From positions 1 to 64,000 of the forward strand of contig DYFA01000016.1 in NCBI GenBank assembly GCA_020725425.1: a stretch of DNA of 64,000 bases, written 5' to 3'. How positions within the stretch are numbered: position 1 is the first letter of the stretch; each line of letters begins with the position of its first letter. The stretch is from Aneurinibacillus sp. GTDB taxonomy: Bacteria; Bacillota; UBA5301; DYFA01. The position numbers were made by a program, and so were the translations under genes. Below the pieces are notes generated by a model. The model had not been told where the DNA came from. It did no database searches and worked only from the letters and a program-made list of their open reading frames with translations. Below, piece by piece: positions 17,928-25,987 of the stretch.

Positions 17928-18646
17928 ACGAGGCAGCCCAGAGAAGACATGGTCAAGTGCGACTGGTGCACGGCGTAGCGCCGCACCGCCCGCACGGTGC
18001 GACAGTTCCGCTCCGACAGGGCGGGCAGGGCCCGCCGGAACAGCTCCGCGGCGAGCACCGCGTCGCCCAGGGCGGTGTGTCGACCCGCCGGAGGTATGCC
18101 GTGGAGGTCGAGCAGGGCGTCCAGGGAATAGTCGGCCAGTTCCGGGTAGAGGAAATGATACAGGCGGCGGGTATCCAGGACGAGGTGCCGGAGGTGGCCG
18201 CGGCAGGTTCGTCGAAGCTCATGGTCGAGAAAGGCCAGGTCGAAGTCGGCGCCGTGCCCTACCAGGATGGCGTCGCCGGCAAAGTCCAGAAAACGGTCGA
18301 ACGCCTCCAGAAAGGTTACTCCTTCTGCCCGCAGGACCTCATCGGTTATTCCGGTCAGCTCCTGCACCGCGCGGGGCACTGGACGGCCGGGGTTCACCAG
18401 CTGGTGGAAGGATTGTTCGGGCTGTATTTCCCCGCCGTGGCAGACCACTGCTCCGAGGGCGATCACCGCGTCCCCCCGGTGCGGGTAGAAACCGGTGGTC
18501 TCCGTGTCGAAGGCGACGAACCTCGCTTCGGCGAGAGGGAGGTGCCCTGACAGGTGGGCGGCCGCCGCCAAGCGATGCCTGACTCGGGCGGCCAAGGAGA
18601 GGTCCCGCTGTGCCGACCCTTTCAGTCTTCCCACCACCGACAACAC
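17924..18646 (-). CDS. DEDDh 3'-5' exonuclease (DnaQ/PolC epsilon-like)
   Basis: A 240-residue exonuclease-fold protein. The catalytic residues are visible: D47 and E49 in FDTETTG, the second acidic motif in GHGADFDLAFL, and the HTALGDA motif supplying the DEDDh histidine and final aspartate. About 40 N-terminal residues precede the domain. It is not a full DNA polymerase. In many bacteria this gene sits next to a CBS/DUF294 protein and an acetate symporter, exactly as here, although the functional link is unknown. The GTG at 18646 has AGGAGG nine bases upstream. Confidence 0.9.
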   Translation of the reverse strand: MLSVVGRLKGSAQRDLSLAARVRHRLAAAAHLSGHLPLAEARFVAFDTETTGFYPHRGDAVIALGAVVCHGGEIQPEQSFHQLVNPGRPVPRAVQELTGITDEVLRAEGVTFLEAFDRFLDFAGDAILVGHGADFDLAFLDHELRRTCRGHLRHLVLDTRRLYHFLYPELADYSLDALLDLHGIPPAGRHTALGDAVLAAELFRRALPALSERNCRTVRAVRRYAVHQSHLTMSSLGCLV

Positions 18647-18659
18647 GTTTCCTGCCCTC

Positions 18660-20570
18660 CTAATACACCAGGAAAGAGTGGGCGGTGAGCGTCTGTAGCC
18701 TGGCCGCCGCCTTCAGGGCGGAGACCAGTTGTCCGCGTTCCCGCTTGGTCAGGCTCTTCGGGTCGAGCCACTCGTCCGGCTCCTCTCCGGCCGCGCTCAG
18801 GCGCAGGTGGTGGCGGACGCGGAAGAAGACCAGGCTCTGGTAGGCGGTGGCGAGGGCGGCGCTTTCCTCGACCCCGAAGATCCCCAGCCCGGTCAACTCC
18901 TTCAACCTGCCCAGGGTCGAGGTGTCCTCGAGCCGGTGCTTCAGCGCCAGGAGCCGCAGGCAGTCGACAAGGTGCACGCAGACCGCGGTCTTCAAGTTGA
19001 TCCGGCCCCGGTGCGGCCCTCGCCGGGCAGTCATCACCAGCCCCCAGGGTCCGAGCGGCACTGGGGAGGAGGCGTCATCCTCCGCCAGCATGCGGAGGAT
19101 CACCGGGAAGGAGGAGATCAGCTCCAGCACGTAAGCGCGAAGCGCCTGCGCCAAATGGTGTTCGCCGTGAACCGGGCGGAAATCGAGGAAGATGCTGAGC
19201 AGGCGGACGTGCTCCGGCTCCGGGTGCTTTATCCATTCCGAGAGGAGCGCCCGCCACTCTGGGAGCGAACGGCACCAGGTAGGGTTGGAGGCCATGACGT
19301 TACCCTTGCAGCGGGCGAAGCCGCAGGCCGCCAGCCCCCCGACCACCTTGTCGGCCAGCCGCAGGAAATACTGCCGCGCGCTCTCGGCCTGGTCGGGAGC
19401 AACCTCCTGGTAGATCAGAGCGCTGTCCTGGTCGGTGCGGAGGATCTGCTCCTTGCGTCCCCCGCTGCCCATCACAATCCAGCAATAAGGTGAGGGCGGC
19501 GGGCCGTGACCCTCGGCAGCCATTTCTCCCTCGCAAAGCTCGAGCACTTTACGGGTGAGCCGGTCGTAGAACTCCGTCATCAGGGAGAACAGCTCCGGTA
19601 TGGGAGCTTCCTCGGCCACCATGGCCTTCAGAACCTGGTCGACCTCCAGGCTGGCCGGCACCAGCCCCGCCACCGTCTCCTGGTTCTCGATCTCGCCCAC
19701 GATGCTGAGCACACCCATGTTGCGCGACCTAACGAGGTCCCGGACCGTCACGATACCGACCGCCCGGCCGTCCTCCACCACCAGGGCGTGCTTGACCCGG
19801 CGGCGGACCATGGTGAGGAGGATCTGGTAGAAGTAGTCCTCCGGCGAGACGCAGGCCGGCTCGGCGTTCATGACCGACTCGGCCGGCTGTTCGCCCCCGA
19901 GCCCCGGGGTCGAGCCTTGCGCCAAGACCTTTTCGACCAGGTCCCGTTCGGTCACGAGGCCGGCCACCCGTCCGTCCGCCTCGAGGACCGCCACGGAGCT
20001 GACCCCTCGATCGGCCATCAGCGCCGCGACCTCGCGCACCGGCGCCGACCGGGCACAACTCACCACTGGAGCCGTCATCAACTCCCGAGCCCGCTTTTGC
20101 GTGGGTTGCTCTTCGTCCCCGACCGGCCTGACCTCCCTCTGTGCCGCCTGGCGGTGGACCTCCGGACTGATGCCCCCGAGGTCGGGCGCGAAGCAGCGGG
20201 CGAAGGAGGGGTGGGAGGCCAGGAGCTCCACGAAGTGCTCCTTTGCCAGAAGGAGGCAGTCCAGATCCACGGCCGCCCGGATCGAGGCGGGATAGACTTT
20301 CCCGGTGAGCAGGACGGCTTCACCGAAGAACTGCCCCGGGTAACAGTAGCCGACCACGGTCTCGCCCCCGTCTGCCGACTGTACCGCGACTTCCGCCAGG
20401 CCGGCCCGGATGAGGAACAGCACCCCTTGCGCAGGTTCCCCCTGCCGGACGACGTACTCGCCCTGGAGGTAACGGCGAGGCTGGAGCAGCCTGGCCAGGC
20501 GCTCCAGGTCGCTTTCCCCGAGGAAGCTGAAGGGTTCGGTCCGTTTCAGGGCCGTCAGCTCGGCCTGCAT
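18660..20570 (-). CDS. Cyclic-nucleotide-binding/CBS/DUF294 signalling protein
   Basis: A 636-residue cytoplasmic multidomain protein: cNMP-binding-like domain (about residues 10-125, with FFGEAVLLTG in the phosphate-binding region), two CBS domains (about 165-290, LMTAPVVSC and VMNAEPACVSP), the DUF294 nucleotidyltransferase-like domain (about 300-450, with IVMGSGGRKEQILRTDQDSA, a GSGGR...DQD pattern as in PII-uridylyltransferases) and the DUF294 C-terminal substrate-binding domain. It probably senses nucleotides and may modify a partner, possibly the adjacent symporter; this is inference. GGGGGTGGAG lies before the ATG. Confidence 0.9.
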   Translation of the reverse strand: MQAELTALKRTEPFSFLGESDLERLARLLQPRRYLQGEYVVRQGEPAQGVLFLIRAGLAEVAVQSADGGETVVGYCYPGQFFGEAVLLTGKVYPASIRAAVDLDCLLLAKEHFVELLASHPSFARCFAPDLGGISPEVHRQAAQREVRPVGDEEQPTQKRARELMTAPVVSCARSAPVREVAALMADRGVSSVAVLEADGRVAGLVTERDLVEKVLAQGSTPGLGGEQPAESVMNAEPACVSPEDYFYQILLTMVRRRVKHALVVEDGRAVGIVTVRDLVRSRNMGVLSIVGEIENQETVAGLVPASLEVDQVLKAMVAEEAPIPELFSLMTEFYDRLTRKVLELCEGEMAAEGHGPPPSPYCWIVMGSGGRKEQILRTDQDSALIYQEVAPDQAESARQYFLRLADKVVGGLAACGFARCKGNVMASNPTWCRSLPEWRALLSEWIKHPEPEHVRLLSIFLDFRPVHGEHHLAQALRAYVLELISSFPVILRMLAEDDASSPVPLGPWGLVMTARRGPHRGRINLKTAVCVHLVDCLRLLALKHRLEDTSTLGRLKELTGLGIFGVEESAALATAYQSLVFFRVRHHLRLSAAGEEPDEWLDPKSLTKRERGQLVSALKAAARLQTLTAHSFLVY

Positions 20571-20620
20571 CGCTCCACCCCCTGCGAATCCCTGCGCCGG
20601 GTGTAACCCCGCCGCACAGA

Positions 20621-22435
20621 TCAGGCGCCCGTCCGGGCCGCCTGCAGGCTGCGCTGGAGGCGCTCGCGCGCTGTGCCGTGAATCCGGATCCAGATCTCAT
20701 CCACGTTGGTAGGCAGCTTGGGGTCGAGGAGCGAGACCGCCACGATCACCAAGAGTCCCAAGGGCACGGTGAAGACAGTGGGGAAGGTCAGCGTCCCCAA
20801 CGTGCCGACCAGCGAGTCGGGGGCCACGGCGCCAGTCTGGCGGAGAATGTTGAAGATGATGAAGAGCACCGTCAGTCCACCGCCGGCGGCCATCCCCGCC
20901 AGGGTTCCCCGGAGCGTGGCGCGCTTCCACCAGATGCTGGTGATGAACATCGGCACGAACGACCCGGCGGACACCGCGAAAGCCCAGGTGACCATCATGG
21001 CGATCAGAGACGGATAGGCCTTGTCGAGCCCGATCGCCGGGATGCCCAGGCCCACCAGGAGCGAGAAGAGCGCCATGCCGACCACGGCAGCCTTGCCGAC
21101 GGCCACCTTCTTCCACTCCGGAGCGTTGGGATTGATGAACTGCTCGTAGATGTCGTGGCCCCACGAAGCCGCCGAAGCCATGAGCAGCCCGCCGATGGTG
21201 GAGAACATGGCCGCGAAGGCGCCGGCGGCGACGTAACCCAGCCCGAATTCGCCCGCCAGAATCCGGCCGAGCAGCGGCATCAACTGGTCGGTCACCTTTA
21301 GCTGGCCGTCGACGGTCAGGGAGGAGACCACCGGATCCGCGGCCGCGAAGGCCTTGAGCAATACCCGGCCAGCCACTCCGGCCAGAGTGGCCAGGATGTA
21401 GAAAGCGGCCACGAACGCCAGCACCCAGACAGTGGTCCAGCGGGCCGTCCGCCCGGAGGGGTTGGTGTAGTACCGGTTCATGATGTGTGGCAGGCCCATC
21501 GTCCCCAGCACGAGCGCCAGAACCATCGAGAACTGGTCCAGCCAGCGGTAGCGGTGGCCGGGTTCACCGAAGAGCATCGTCCGCTCGGGGTGTAGTTTGT
21601 TCTTCTGGGGCAGAACCACCCAGACGGCGGCGTCGGCGTCCCCCGCCTTGACCGCGGCGTCGACGGCCTGCATGGCTTCCGGACTCATGACCGCCTTGGC
21701 CTGGTCGTAGAGGCGCTTCCCTTCCTCCCCCGCCATCAACTGGGCGACCGTCACCTTGGCGGTGTTGGTCAGCGGGCCGCGGTTGAGCTCCGCTACCGCC
21801 CGCGAGAGGTTGAAGCCTCTGCCGAAGGCCAGGGCCACCACCAGGAACATCGCCGTGAAGAGCACCCAGAACTGGATCATCTGGTTGATGGTGGTCCCCT
21901 TCATGCCACCCATCGCCACGTAGAACATCATGATGAGCACGGTGACCACGACGCCCGTCGCGAACGGGCTCATGCCCAGGAGGCCCTTTCCCACCAGGAC
22001 GGTCCAAGTGGCCCCGGCGCCCACCATCTGAGGGGCCAGGTAGAAGATAGCGATCGCCTGGACCGCCGTCACCCCGATGAGCCGGGCCAGGGGGCTCTGG
22101 AACCGGGCAGCCAGGTAGTCCGGGATGGTGTACTCCCCGAACCGGCGCAGGGGACCGGCTACGAAGATCAGCACCGGGACGAACGCCGCGCCGAAACCGG
22201 TGGCGTACCAGACCCCGTCCAGCCCGGAGGCGTAGATGGCGGCGGCGACCCCCAGGAAGGAGGCGGCGCTGAAATAGTCCCCGCAGATAGCGGAGGCGTT
22301 CGTCAGAAACCCGATCTTCCGCCCCGCCAGGTAGAAATTCTCGGCCGTGCGGTTGAACTTCCGGGTGGCGACCGAGATCCAGACGGTCGCCGCGATCAAC
22401 CCGACCACCATCAGAATAGCCCACAGGTTAAGCAT
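20621..22435 (-). CDS. actP: ActP-like cation:acetate symporter (SSS family)
   Basis: A 604-residue sodium:solute symporter with about 13 membrane helices. Family blocks include NFYLAGRKIGFLTNASAICGDYF (here split as NFYLAGRKIG and ASAICGDYFSAASFLG), YTIPDYLAARF and GLPHIMNRYYTNP. A hydrophilic insert (about residues 225-290) is found in the long ActP/MctC-type members. ATG 22435 overlaps the DUF485 stop by eight bases. The ActP-DUF485 pair imports acetate or other short organic acids in known members; here acsA is in the same region. Substrate remains unproven. Confidence 0.88.
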   Translation of the reverse strand: MLNLWAILMVVGLIAATVWISVATRKFNRTAENFYLAGRKIGFLTNASAICGDYFSAASFLGVAAAIYASGLDGVWYATGFGAAFVPVLIFVAGPLRRFGEYTIPDYLAARFQSPLARLIGVTAVQAIAIFYLAPQMVGAGATWTVLVGKGLLGMSPFATGVVVTVLIMMFYVAMGGMKGTTINQMIQFWVLFTAMFLVVALAFGRGFNLSRAVAELNRGPLTNTAKVTVAQLMAGEEGKRLYDQAKAVMSPEAMQAVDAAVKAGDADAAVWVVLPQKNKLHPERTMLFGEPGHRYRWLDQFSMVLALVLGTMGLPHIMNRYYTNPSGRTARWTTVWVLAFVAAFYILATLAGVAGRVLLKAFAAADPVVSSLTVDGQLKVTDQLMPLLGRILAGEFGLGYVAAGAFAAMFSTIGGLLMASAASWGHDIYEQFINPNAPEWKKVAVGKAAVVGMALFSLLVGLGIPAIGLDKAYPSLIAMMVTWAFAVSAGSFVPMFITSIWWKRATLRGTLAGMAAGGGLTVLFIIFNILRQTGAVAPDSLVGTLGTLTFPTVFTVPLGLLVIVAVSLLDPKLPTNVDEIWIRIHGTARERLQRSLQAARTGA

Positions 22436-22745
22436 GCAGTGCACCGCCCTTCTTGCTGCTGTCAAGGGTGTGACTGGGCCGATTCAGCAGTTCGTCTTCG
22501 AGCCGGTTGGCCTGAATGGTATAGAACAGACCCATCAACCAGTAGACAAGGTGGAACACGATGCCTACCACCAGGAAGTTGAGAGTCAGGCCGCCCCAGA
22601 CGGGCCGGCCATACCACCATTCGGCGTTGATCGTGAGGTACGGGATAAGGAGGACAAGGAAGAAGAAAACCGCCGCATACGAGAAAGTGAGTCGCCGTTG
22701 TTTCCTGAAGACCTGATCCACTCGTTCGATGGTGTCCGGTTCCAC
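22428..22745 (-). CDS. DUF485 small membrane protein, symporter partner
   Basis: A 105-residue protein with two membrane helices (about residues 22-42 and 55-80), the usual DUF485 layout, found upstream of ActP-type symporters. The core RRLTFSYAAVFFFLVL and FHLVYWLMGLFYTIQAN are recognisable. GTG 22745 is chosen because AGAGGTG lies six bases upstream; longer starts add an unrelated N-terminus. It probably assembles with or stabilises the symporter, as proposed for homologues. Confidence 0.82.
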   Translation of the reverse strand: MEPDTIERVDQVFRKQRRLTFSYAAVFFFLVLLIPYLTINAEWWYGRPVWGGLTLNFLVVGIVFHLVYWLMGLFYTIQANRLEDELLNRPSHTLDSSKKGGALHA

Positions 22746-22786
22746 TACCCTCACCTCTTTTCTCGGCCTCGGCCGATGTTGAGATG

Positions 22787-22815
22787 ATAATACACTCCCC
22801 CCGGTGGAGCCGAAA
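22787..22815 (-). promoter_or_regulatory. Candidate promoter of the DUF485-actP operon
   Basis: Read on the minus strand: TTTCGG (22815-22810), 17 bases, TATTAT (22792-22787). The -10 is good, the -35 weak. Weak -35 elements are common in activator-dependent promoters; no activator site was identified. Confidence 0.4.
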
Positions 22816-22966
22816 GAAGAGGGGCGGGAAAGGTTGAAATCCAACTGCCAACGGCCGCACCCTGCGGCGAGCAGCGGACTGGCCGGCAGGTTCCCGGGGC
22901 AGACCGTTCGCCGGTCAAAACCGCCCGCTCGACCAGGGGAATCGGCGGGTTGGTCGGGATCGTGGA

Positions 22967-22996
22967 TTGACAGCCGGATCCGGCGGATGGTAAAAT
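22967..22996 (+). promoter_or_regulatory. Strong promoter for the acyl-CoA ligase gene
   Basis: TTGACA (22967-22972), 18 bases, TAAAAT (22991-22996), followed by AGGAGG before ATG 23050. Confidence 0.7.
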
Positions 22997-23049
22997 CACC
23001 CTAATTGCCTCGCCGAGTAGTCGAGAAGCGGAGAAGGAGGAACGGAAGA

Positions 23050-24720
23050 ATGAAGGACATTTTCTCCATGACCCTGGGGGAGCTGTTGGACCAGACCGCC
23101 CGAGCCTACCCTGCGAACGAGGCCGCCGTCTTCCCGGAGTTCGGTGTCCGCTGGACGTACGAGGAGTTCCGCCGCGAGTGCGACCGGGCAGCCCGGGGCT
23201 TGATGGCGCTTGGGATCCAGCCGGGGGAACACGTGGCCATCTGGGCCACCAACCGGCCGCAGTGGCTGGTCTCCCAGTTTGCCACGGGAAAGATGGGAGC
23301 CGTGCTGGTCACGGTGAACACCAACTACAAGCTGTTCGAGCTGGAGTACCTCCTGTCCCAGTCGGACGCCACGACCCTGCTGCTGATCGAAGGTTTCAAG
23401 GACGCCAACTACGTCGAGACGCTCTACGAGCTCTGCCCGGAGCTGCGGACCGCCCAGCCCGGGCAGCTCCAAGCAGCGCGGCTGCCTAAGCTGCGCAACG
23501 TCATTTACCTGGGGGATAAGGCCTATCCGGGGATGTTCACCTGGGACGAGGTGCTGGCTCTTGGGGAGCGGATCAGCGCGGAGGAGTTGCGGGCCCGCCA
23601 GGCCTCCCTTCACTACGATGACGTGACCAACATCCAATACACCTCCGGCACCACCGGGTTCCCCAAGGGGGCCATGCTCACCCACCGGAACATCATCGCC
23701 GACGCCAAGTTCATCGCCGACTGCATGCGGCTGACGGAGAGGGACCGGCTCTGCATCCCCGTGCCGTTCTTCCACTGCTTCGGCTGCGTCCTCGGCACCC
23801 TGGCCGCGGTGACCGCCGGGACGACCATGGTCTGCCTCGACTACTTCAGCCCCAAGAAGGTGATGGAGGCGGTCCAGGCAGAGCGGTGCACAGGTTTGCA
23901 CGGAGTGCCGACGATGTTCATCACCATCCTGGAACACCCGGACTTCGCCCAGTATGACTTTTCGAGCCTCCGCACCGGTATCATGGCCGGAGCGCCGTGT
24001 CCGGAGGAGGTTATGCGGCAGGTCATCGCCAGGATGCACATGCCCGAGATCACCATCGCCTACGGCCAGACTGAAGCGGCGCCGGTGATCACCCAGACCA
24101 CACCCGACGACACCTTCGAACGGCGGGTGGCCACGGTGGGCAAGGCCCTGCCGGCAATCGAGGTGAAGATCGTCGACCCGGCCACCAACGAGGAGGTGCC
24201 CCGAGGGATCGTCGGAGAGCTGTGCTGCCGGGGGTTCAACGTCATGAAGGGGTACTACAAGATGCCGGAAGCCACGGCCCAGGCCATCGACCGGGACGGC
24301 TGGCTCCACACGGGCGACCTCGCCACGATGGACCGTGACGGTTACTGCAGGATCACCGGGCGGATCAAGGACATGATCATCCGGGGCGGAGAGAACATCT
24401 ACCCGCGGGAGATCGAGGAGTACCTTTACCGCCATCCGAAGGTCGCCGACGCCCAGGTCGTGGGCGTTCCCTCCCAGGTGTACGGCGAGGAAGTGATGGC
24501 CTTCATCCGGCTGAAGCCGGGCGAGACCGCCACGGAGGTGGAGATCCAGGAGTTCCTGCGCTCCCGGATATCCCGCCACAAGGTGCCGCGGTACGTCCGC
24601 TTCGTCACGGAGTACCCCACCACGGCCTCCGGGAAGATCCAGAAGTACAAGCTGCGGGAGATGGCCGCTGTGGAGCTGCAACAAAGGGAGGAAGCGGCCG
24701 CGGGACAGACCGGATCGTAG
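23050..24720 (+). CDS. AMP-forming acyl-CoA synthetase
   Basis: A 556-residue adenylate-forming enzyme that activates a carboxylic acid to its CoA thioester. Key motifs are the AMP-binding loop YTSGTTGFPKGAML (near residue 197), YGQTEAAP (near 338), LHTGDLATMDRDGY (near 420), the hinge GRIKDMIIRGGENIYP and the C-terminal lysine in TASGKIQKYKLRE. The pattern resembles medium/long-chain fatty-acyl-CoA synthetases, but the substrate cannot be read off. ATG 23050 has GGAGG upstream. It forms a single-gene unit between a strong promoter and a strong terminator. Confidence 0.92.
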   Translation: MKDIFSMTLGELLDQTARAYPANEAAVFPEFGVRWTYEEFRRECDRAARGLMALGIQPGEHVAIWATNRPQWLVSQFATGKMGAVLVTVNTNYKLFELEYLLSQSDATTLLLIEGFKDANYVETLYELCPELRTAQPGQLQAARLPKLRNVIYLGDKAYPGMFTWDEVLALGERISAEELRARQASLHYDDVTNIQYTSGTTGFPKGAMLTHRNIIADAKFIADCMRLTERDRLCIPVPFFHCFGCVLGTLAAVTAGTTMVCLDYFSPKKVMEAVQAERCTGLHGVPTMFITILEHPDFAQYDFSSLRTGIMAGAPCPEEVMRQVIARMHMPEITIAYGQTEAAPVITQTTPDDTFERRVATVGKALPAIEVKIVDPATNEEVPRGIVGELCCRGFNVMKGYYKMPEATAQAIDRDGWLHTGDLATMDRDGYCRITGRIKDMIIRGGENIYPREIEEYLYRHPKVADAQVVGVPSQVYGEEVMAFIRLKPGETATEVEIQEFLRSRISRHKVPRYVRFVTEYPTTASGKIQKYKLREMAAVELQQREEAAAGQTGS

Positions 24721-24756
24721 AGATACAGGGGAAGAGGTGTGAAACAGCACGCCGGG

Positions 24757-24782
24757 GAGGGCCGGAAACGGCCCTCTCTTTT
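24757..24782 (+). terminator. Rho-independent terminator
   Basis: GAGGGCCG (24757-24764), GAAA tetraloop, CGGCCCTC (24769-24776), then TCTTTTC. Textbook structure ending the acyl-CoA ligase transcript. Confidence 0.9.
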
Positions 24783-24810
24783 CATGTGCGGGCCTGGCGG
24801 CGTGTCTGCG

Positions 24811-25188
24811 CTACTGCCGGGAGATGAACAGGACCCCCAGCACGATGAGGGCGGTCCCGATTACCCGGTTGAGCGGCAGCGGCTCGTGGAGAAAGAGAGT
24901 CGAGCCGGTGAGGATGAAGACGAAGTTCAGGGCGACGAAGGGGTAGGCGAAGGAGAGGTCGACCCGGGAGAGGACAGCCATCCAGAGGAAGGCCCCGATG
25001 GCGTAAAGACAGAGTCCGAGGAAAATGACCGGGTTGAGGAGCAGCCTGGCGACTAGGCCGGGCAGTTGTCCCAGGCTGGCCACTGCTAGGACGCCCATTC
25101 GGGAGACGCCCAGCTTCAGGCTGAACTGGCCCGCCACGCCGCAGAGGATGGAAGAGAAAATCAATCCGTAGACCATCTTCGACGGCAT
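24811..25188 (-). CDS. EamA/SMR-type four-helix membrane transporter
   Basis: A 125-residue protein with four membrane helices, in the small drug/metabolite transporter superfamily. It resembles half-length EamA proteins such as ArnE/ArnF-like subunits and paired SMR proteins (FSLKLGVSRMG in helix 1, SFAYPFVALNFVFI in helix 3, LHEPLPLNRVIGTALI before helix 4). Such proteins usually work as dimers; no second copy is adjacent. ATG 25188 is chosen because GGGAGGTT lies seven bases upstream. The substrate is unknown. Confidence 0.8.
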   Translation of the reverse strand: MPSKMVYGLIFSSILCGVAGQFSLKLGVSRMGVLAVASLGQLPGLVARLLLNPVIFLGLCLYAIGAFLWMAVLSRVDLSFAYPFVALNFVFILTGSTLFLHEPLPLNRVIGTALIVLGVLFISRQ

Positions 25189-25292
25189 CTGGCCAACCTC
25201 CCTGCCTTGTTGCGTGCAATCCCGGAGTGGATTCATCCTGCTCTTCCGGAAATCCTTCCGCGCAGCCGTTTCCATGGACTTACATAATTGGG

Positions 25293-25321
25293 TTGACAAG
25301 GCGGGTGGTTCTTCCTATAAT
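25293..25321 (+). promoter_or_regulatory. Perfect consensus promoter of the Tad pilus operon
   Basis: TTGACA (25293-25298), exactly 17 bases, TATAAT (25316-25321). Both hexamers match sigma-A consensus at every base. It lies in an AT-rich island within GC-rich DNA and leads into a ~145-base untranslated leader that carries Spo0A-like boxes. Confidence 0.85.
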
Positions 25322-25354
25322 GCAATTACACGATATGACGTGATTGGCGATGAT

Positions 25355-25404
25355 TTATCGACATATTTCGACATGATATCGCCTCTGAATGCTATTTCGA
25401 CAAA
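25355..25404 (+). promoter_or_regulatory. Cluster of Spo0A-box-like sites
   Basis: The Spo0A core TGTCGAA occurs on the minus strand exactly at 25367-25373 and 25396-25402 (the latter within TTTCGACAAA, a full 0A box). A six-of-seven match lies at 25357-25363, exactly 10 bp from the first. Further exact cores lie at 25472-25478 (over the first pilin start) and 25862-25868. They sit downstream of the -10 element, so binding would be expected to repress. Spo0A itself is not in the window. Confidence 0.6.
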
Positions 25405-25470
25405 ATTCGTCATCTTCGGCTGAAGCGAGAAGCAAGATTGCACCTAGAAACGGTGGGCGGGGAGTTGGCA

Positions 25471-25632
25471 ATGTCGAAAAAAGCGACACCGGTGAACGGT
25501 CAGGCCCTGGTGGAGTACGTGCTGGTGCTTGGCCTGATTTCGGCAGTGCTGGGGTTGCTCGGGCGGCTTTTGCGGACGGCAATTCTCATAGCCCAAGCCC
25601 GCTTCAGCGCCGGGGCGGCGCTCTTGCCCTAG
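25471..25632 (+). CDS. Flp-type pilin-like protein 1
   Basis: A 53-residue prepilin-like protein. A short basic leader (MSKKATPVNG) is followed by QALVEYVLVLGLISAVLG, the Gly-x-x-x-x-Glu-Tyr pattern of Flp pilins with glutamate at +5 and tyrosine at +6 after the cleavage glycine, then a single hydrophobic helix. GGGGAG lies six bases before the ATG. It is the first gene of the operon; compared with the next pilin it has a shorter polar tail. Confidence 0.75.
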   Translation: MSKKATPVNGQALVEYVLVLGLISAVLGLLGRLLRTAILIAQARFSAGAALLP

Positions 25633-25684
25633 CCCTGTTCAACTTTGGGGACGCCGCACTTTTGCACGGAAGGGGGGATTTGAC

Positions 25685-25852
25685 GTGAGGCAAGTTTGGC
25701 TGAGGTTGCGGAACGAGGAAGCCGGACAGAGCATGGCGGAGTACGGGCTGCTCACTGCCCTGATCGCAGTGGCATGCATCGTTTCCGTGCGAGCCTTGGG
25801 CGGAGCGATAACAACCAAGTTCACTAAGCTTGCCGCGGAGATTGTCAAGTAG
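25685..25852 (+). CDS. flp: Flp/Fap-type pilin 2 (probable major pilin)
   Basis: A 55-residue classical Flp prepilin. The leader MRQVWLRLRNEEAG ends in the cleavage glycine, followed by QSMAEYGLLTALIAVACIV, with the glutamate-tyrosine pair characteristic of type IVb pilins, and a C-terminal amphipathic part (FTKLAAEIVK). GGGGGG upstream of GTG 25685 provides a ribosome site. After peptidase cleavage it would form the pilus fibre. No prepilin peptidase gene is found nearby. Confidence 0.88.
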   Translation: MRQVWLRLRNEEAGQSMAEYGLLTALIAVACIVSVRALGGAITTKFTKLAAEIVK

Positions 25853-25897
25853 AACTCGTACTTCGACAACTCAAAAAATAAGGTACTGGCTGGTGAC

Positions 25898-25987
25898 GCC
25901 TGGCAGGGCAAACCGACAAGACAACCTGGCGGGGCGGCGTCCCCGAAAATATGCCTGCCTGGCAGAGTGCGGTAAAGGGGGATTACC
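25898..25987 (+). ncRNA. Candidate structured RNA before the first tadE gene
   Basis: In the 135-base gap after the second pilin gene, GCCTGGCAGGGC (25898-25909) can pair with GCCTGCCTGGC (25953-25963) with one mismatch and one bulged G. A hairpin C-GGGG/CCCC-G (25930-25934 with 25941-25945) lies inside. A final hairpin GGTAA/TTACC (25971-25975 with 25983-25987) holds the AGGGGGA ribosome site of the next gene in its loop. This may set expression of the minor genes relative to the pilins, or be a processing or stability element. Confidence 0.4.

Larger units (their letters stand above)
22746..23049. other. Divergent intergenic region
   Basis: About 300 bases with no gene between the leftward actP operon and the rightward acyl-CoA ligase gene. 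It contains a candidate leftward promoter (22787-22815), a strong rightward promoter (22967-22996) and no recognisable repeat or RNA between them. Confidence 0.6.

Noticed and set aside
22996-24750. Large open frame on the minus strand opposite the acyl-CoA ligase
   Set aside because: A His/Asp/Arg-rich shadow frame with no start signal and no recognisable domain.
25898-25987. c-di-GMP-I (GEMM) riboswitch
   Set aside because: CAGGGCAAACC fits, but the conserved ACGCAAAGCC, the GAAA tetraloop stem and the receptor are absent. Kept only as an unnamed structured element.
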